Positions 6,241-6,413 of a DNA stretch of 6,413 nucleotides are shown here, piece after piece. This DNA is from an uncultured Burkholderiales bacterium. GTDB taxonomy: Bacteria; Pseudomonadota; Gammaproteobacteria; Burkholderiales; Burkholderiaceae_D. The notes under the pieces are model-generated. The model had not been told where the DNA came from. It searched no databases and worked only from the letters and a program-made list of their open reading frames with translations. Each line of letters opens with the position of its first letter. Positions within the stretch are counted from its first letter, which is position 1. A program made the position numbers and the translations under genes. The stretch covers positions 1 to 6,413 of the forward strand of contig CALMOR010000009.1 of the NCBI GenBank assembly GCA_937872165.1. The letters run 5' to 3'.

Positions 6241-6413
6241 GCGATCGCCTCGATCTCGTCGGCCACGGTCGCGGTCGCATGCGGCTTGCCGATCGCGCGG
6301 GCGGCCTCGGCCATCTCGCACAACCGGTCGCGGGTGAACGAACGCAGCAGCGCGGCCAGCGAGTCGGCAGCGAGCTCGGCCTGGGGCAGGTGCACGGCCG
6401 CGCTGCTGCGTTC
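6222..6413 (-). CDS. murG: MurG lipid II synthase, C-terminal 63 residues (partial)
   Basis: MurG is the peripheral membrane glycosyltransferase that adds GlcNAc from UDP-GlcNAc to lipid I, giving lipid II. Only the C-terminal end is in the window; the 5' part lies beyond 6413. The visible residues include SSAAVHLPQAEL, then a helix ADSLAALLRSF, then LCEMAEAARAIGKPHATATVA. This matches the family's closing pattern: an 'AA(V/I)..PQ.EL' strand-turn, an 'LA.LL' helix, 'MA.AAR....P.AT..VAD' and the end. The frame ends at TGA 6224-6222, which overlaps the GTG of the murC-like leader. Position directly upstream of murC is the standard dcw order and supports the call. The identification rests on 63 residues plus context. 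Confidence 0.88.
   Translation of the reverse strand, partial: ERSSAAVHLPQAELAADSLAALLRSFTRDRLCEMAEAARAIGKPHATATVADEIEAIARKDTA
6232..6236 (-). promoter_or_regulatory. Shine-Dalgarno of the murC-like leader ORF
   Basis: The minus strand reads AAGGA, 6 nt before the GTG at 6225, inside the last codons of murG. By contrast, the real murC ATG at 6085 has only a poor site (GCGGAACGGCG). If ribosomes enter efficiently here and not at murC, murC translation would depend on the leader frame. Confidence 0.45.

Noticed and set aside
6083..6280. Longer MurC starting at the ATG at 6148 or 6280
   Set aside because: The added sequence resembles no MurC domain, and MKHKIKSIHFVGIGGSG at 6085 is the usual MurC start.
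1..6413. A novel system, mobile element, CRISPR array, tRNA or rRNA
   Set aside because: The window is filled by recognisable conserved dcw genes. I saw no transposase, integrase, array-like repeats or RNA gene signatures.

Overview
This is a GC-rich window (roughly two-thirds G+C by eye) carrying part of the division and cell wall (dcw) cluster. Every gene is on the minus strand, so transcription runs from high to low coordinates: murG (3' end only), murC, ddlB, ftsQ, ftsA, ftsZ. The gene order, the FtsQ start 'MWDSPR', the FtsA sequence and the FtsZ C-terminal peptide 'IPAFLRKQAD' point to a proteobacterium. The FtsA, FtsZ and FtsQ sequences look most like Betaproteobacteria (Burkholderiales-like). 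This lineage call comes from remembered family sequences, not a search.

Layout in transcription order. 6413-6222 is the last 63 codons of murG (lipid II synthesis). 6225-6082 is a short spacer holding a degenerate second copy of the murC 5' end; it is read by a 47-codon ORF that overlaps the murG stop and the murC start by 4 nt each. 6085-4685 is murC, which overlaps ddlB (4688-3645) by an ATGA. ddlB overlaps ftsQ (3655-2750) by 11 nt. A 40-nt gap follows, bridged by a 15-codon mini-ORF, and then ftsA (2709-1477) starts at a GTG. A 152-nt spacer precedes ftsZ (1324-122), which has the strongest ribosome binding site in the window. Positions 1-121, downstream of ftsZ, contain an inverted repeat and a possible promoter -10 element, but no gene.

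The genes act together. MurG makes lipid II. MurC adds L-Ala to UDP-MurNAc. DdlB makes the D-Ala-D-Ala dipeptide for the same precursor. FtsZ forms the division ring, FtsA anchors it to the membrane, and FtsQ is the bitopic membrane hub of the periplasmic division complex. The genes are individually ordinary and I see no undescribed defence, mobile or biosynthetic system. The unusual part is the junctions: a diverged duplication of the murC start between murG and murC, and two tiny ORFs (murG/murC and ftsQ/ftsA) that join neighbouring genes through RTGA stop/start overlaps at both ends.
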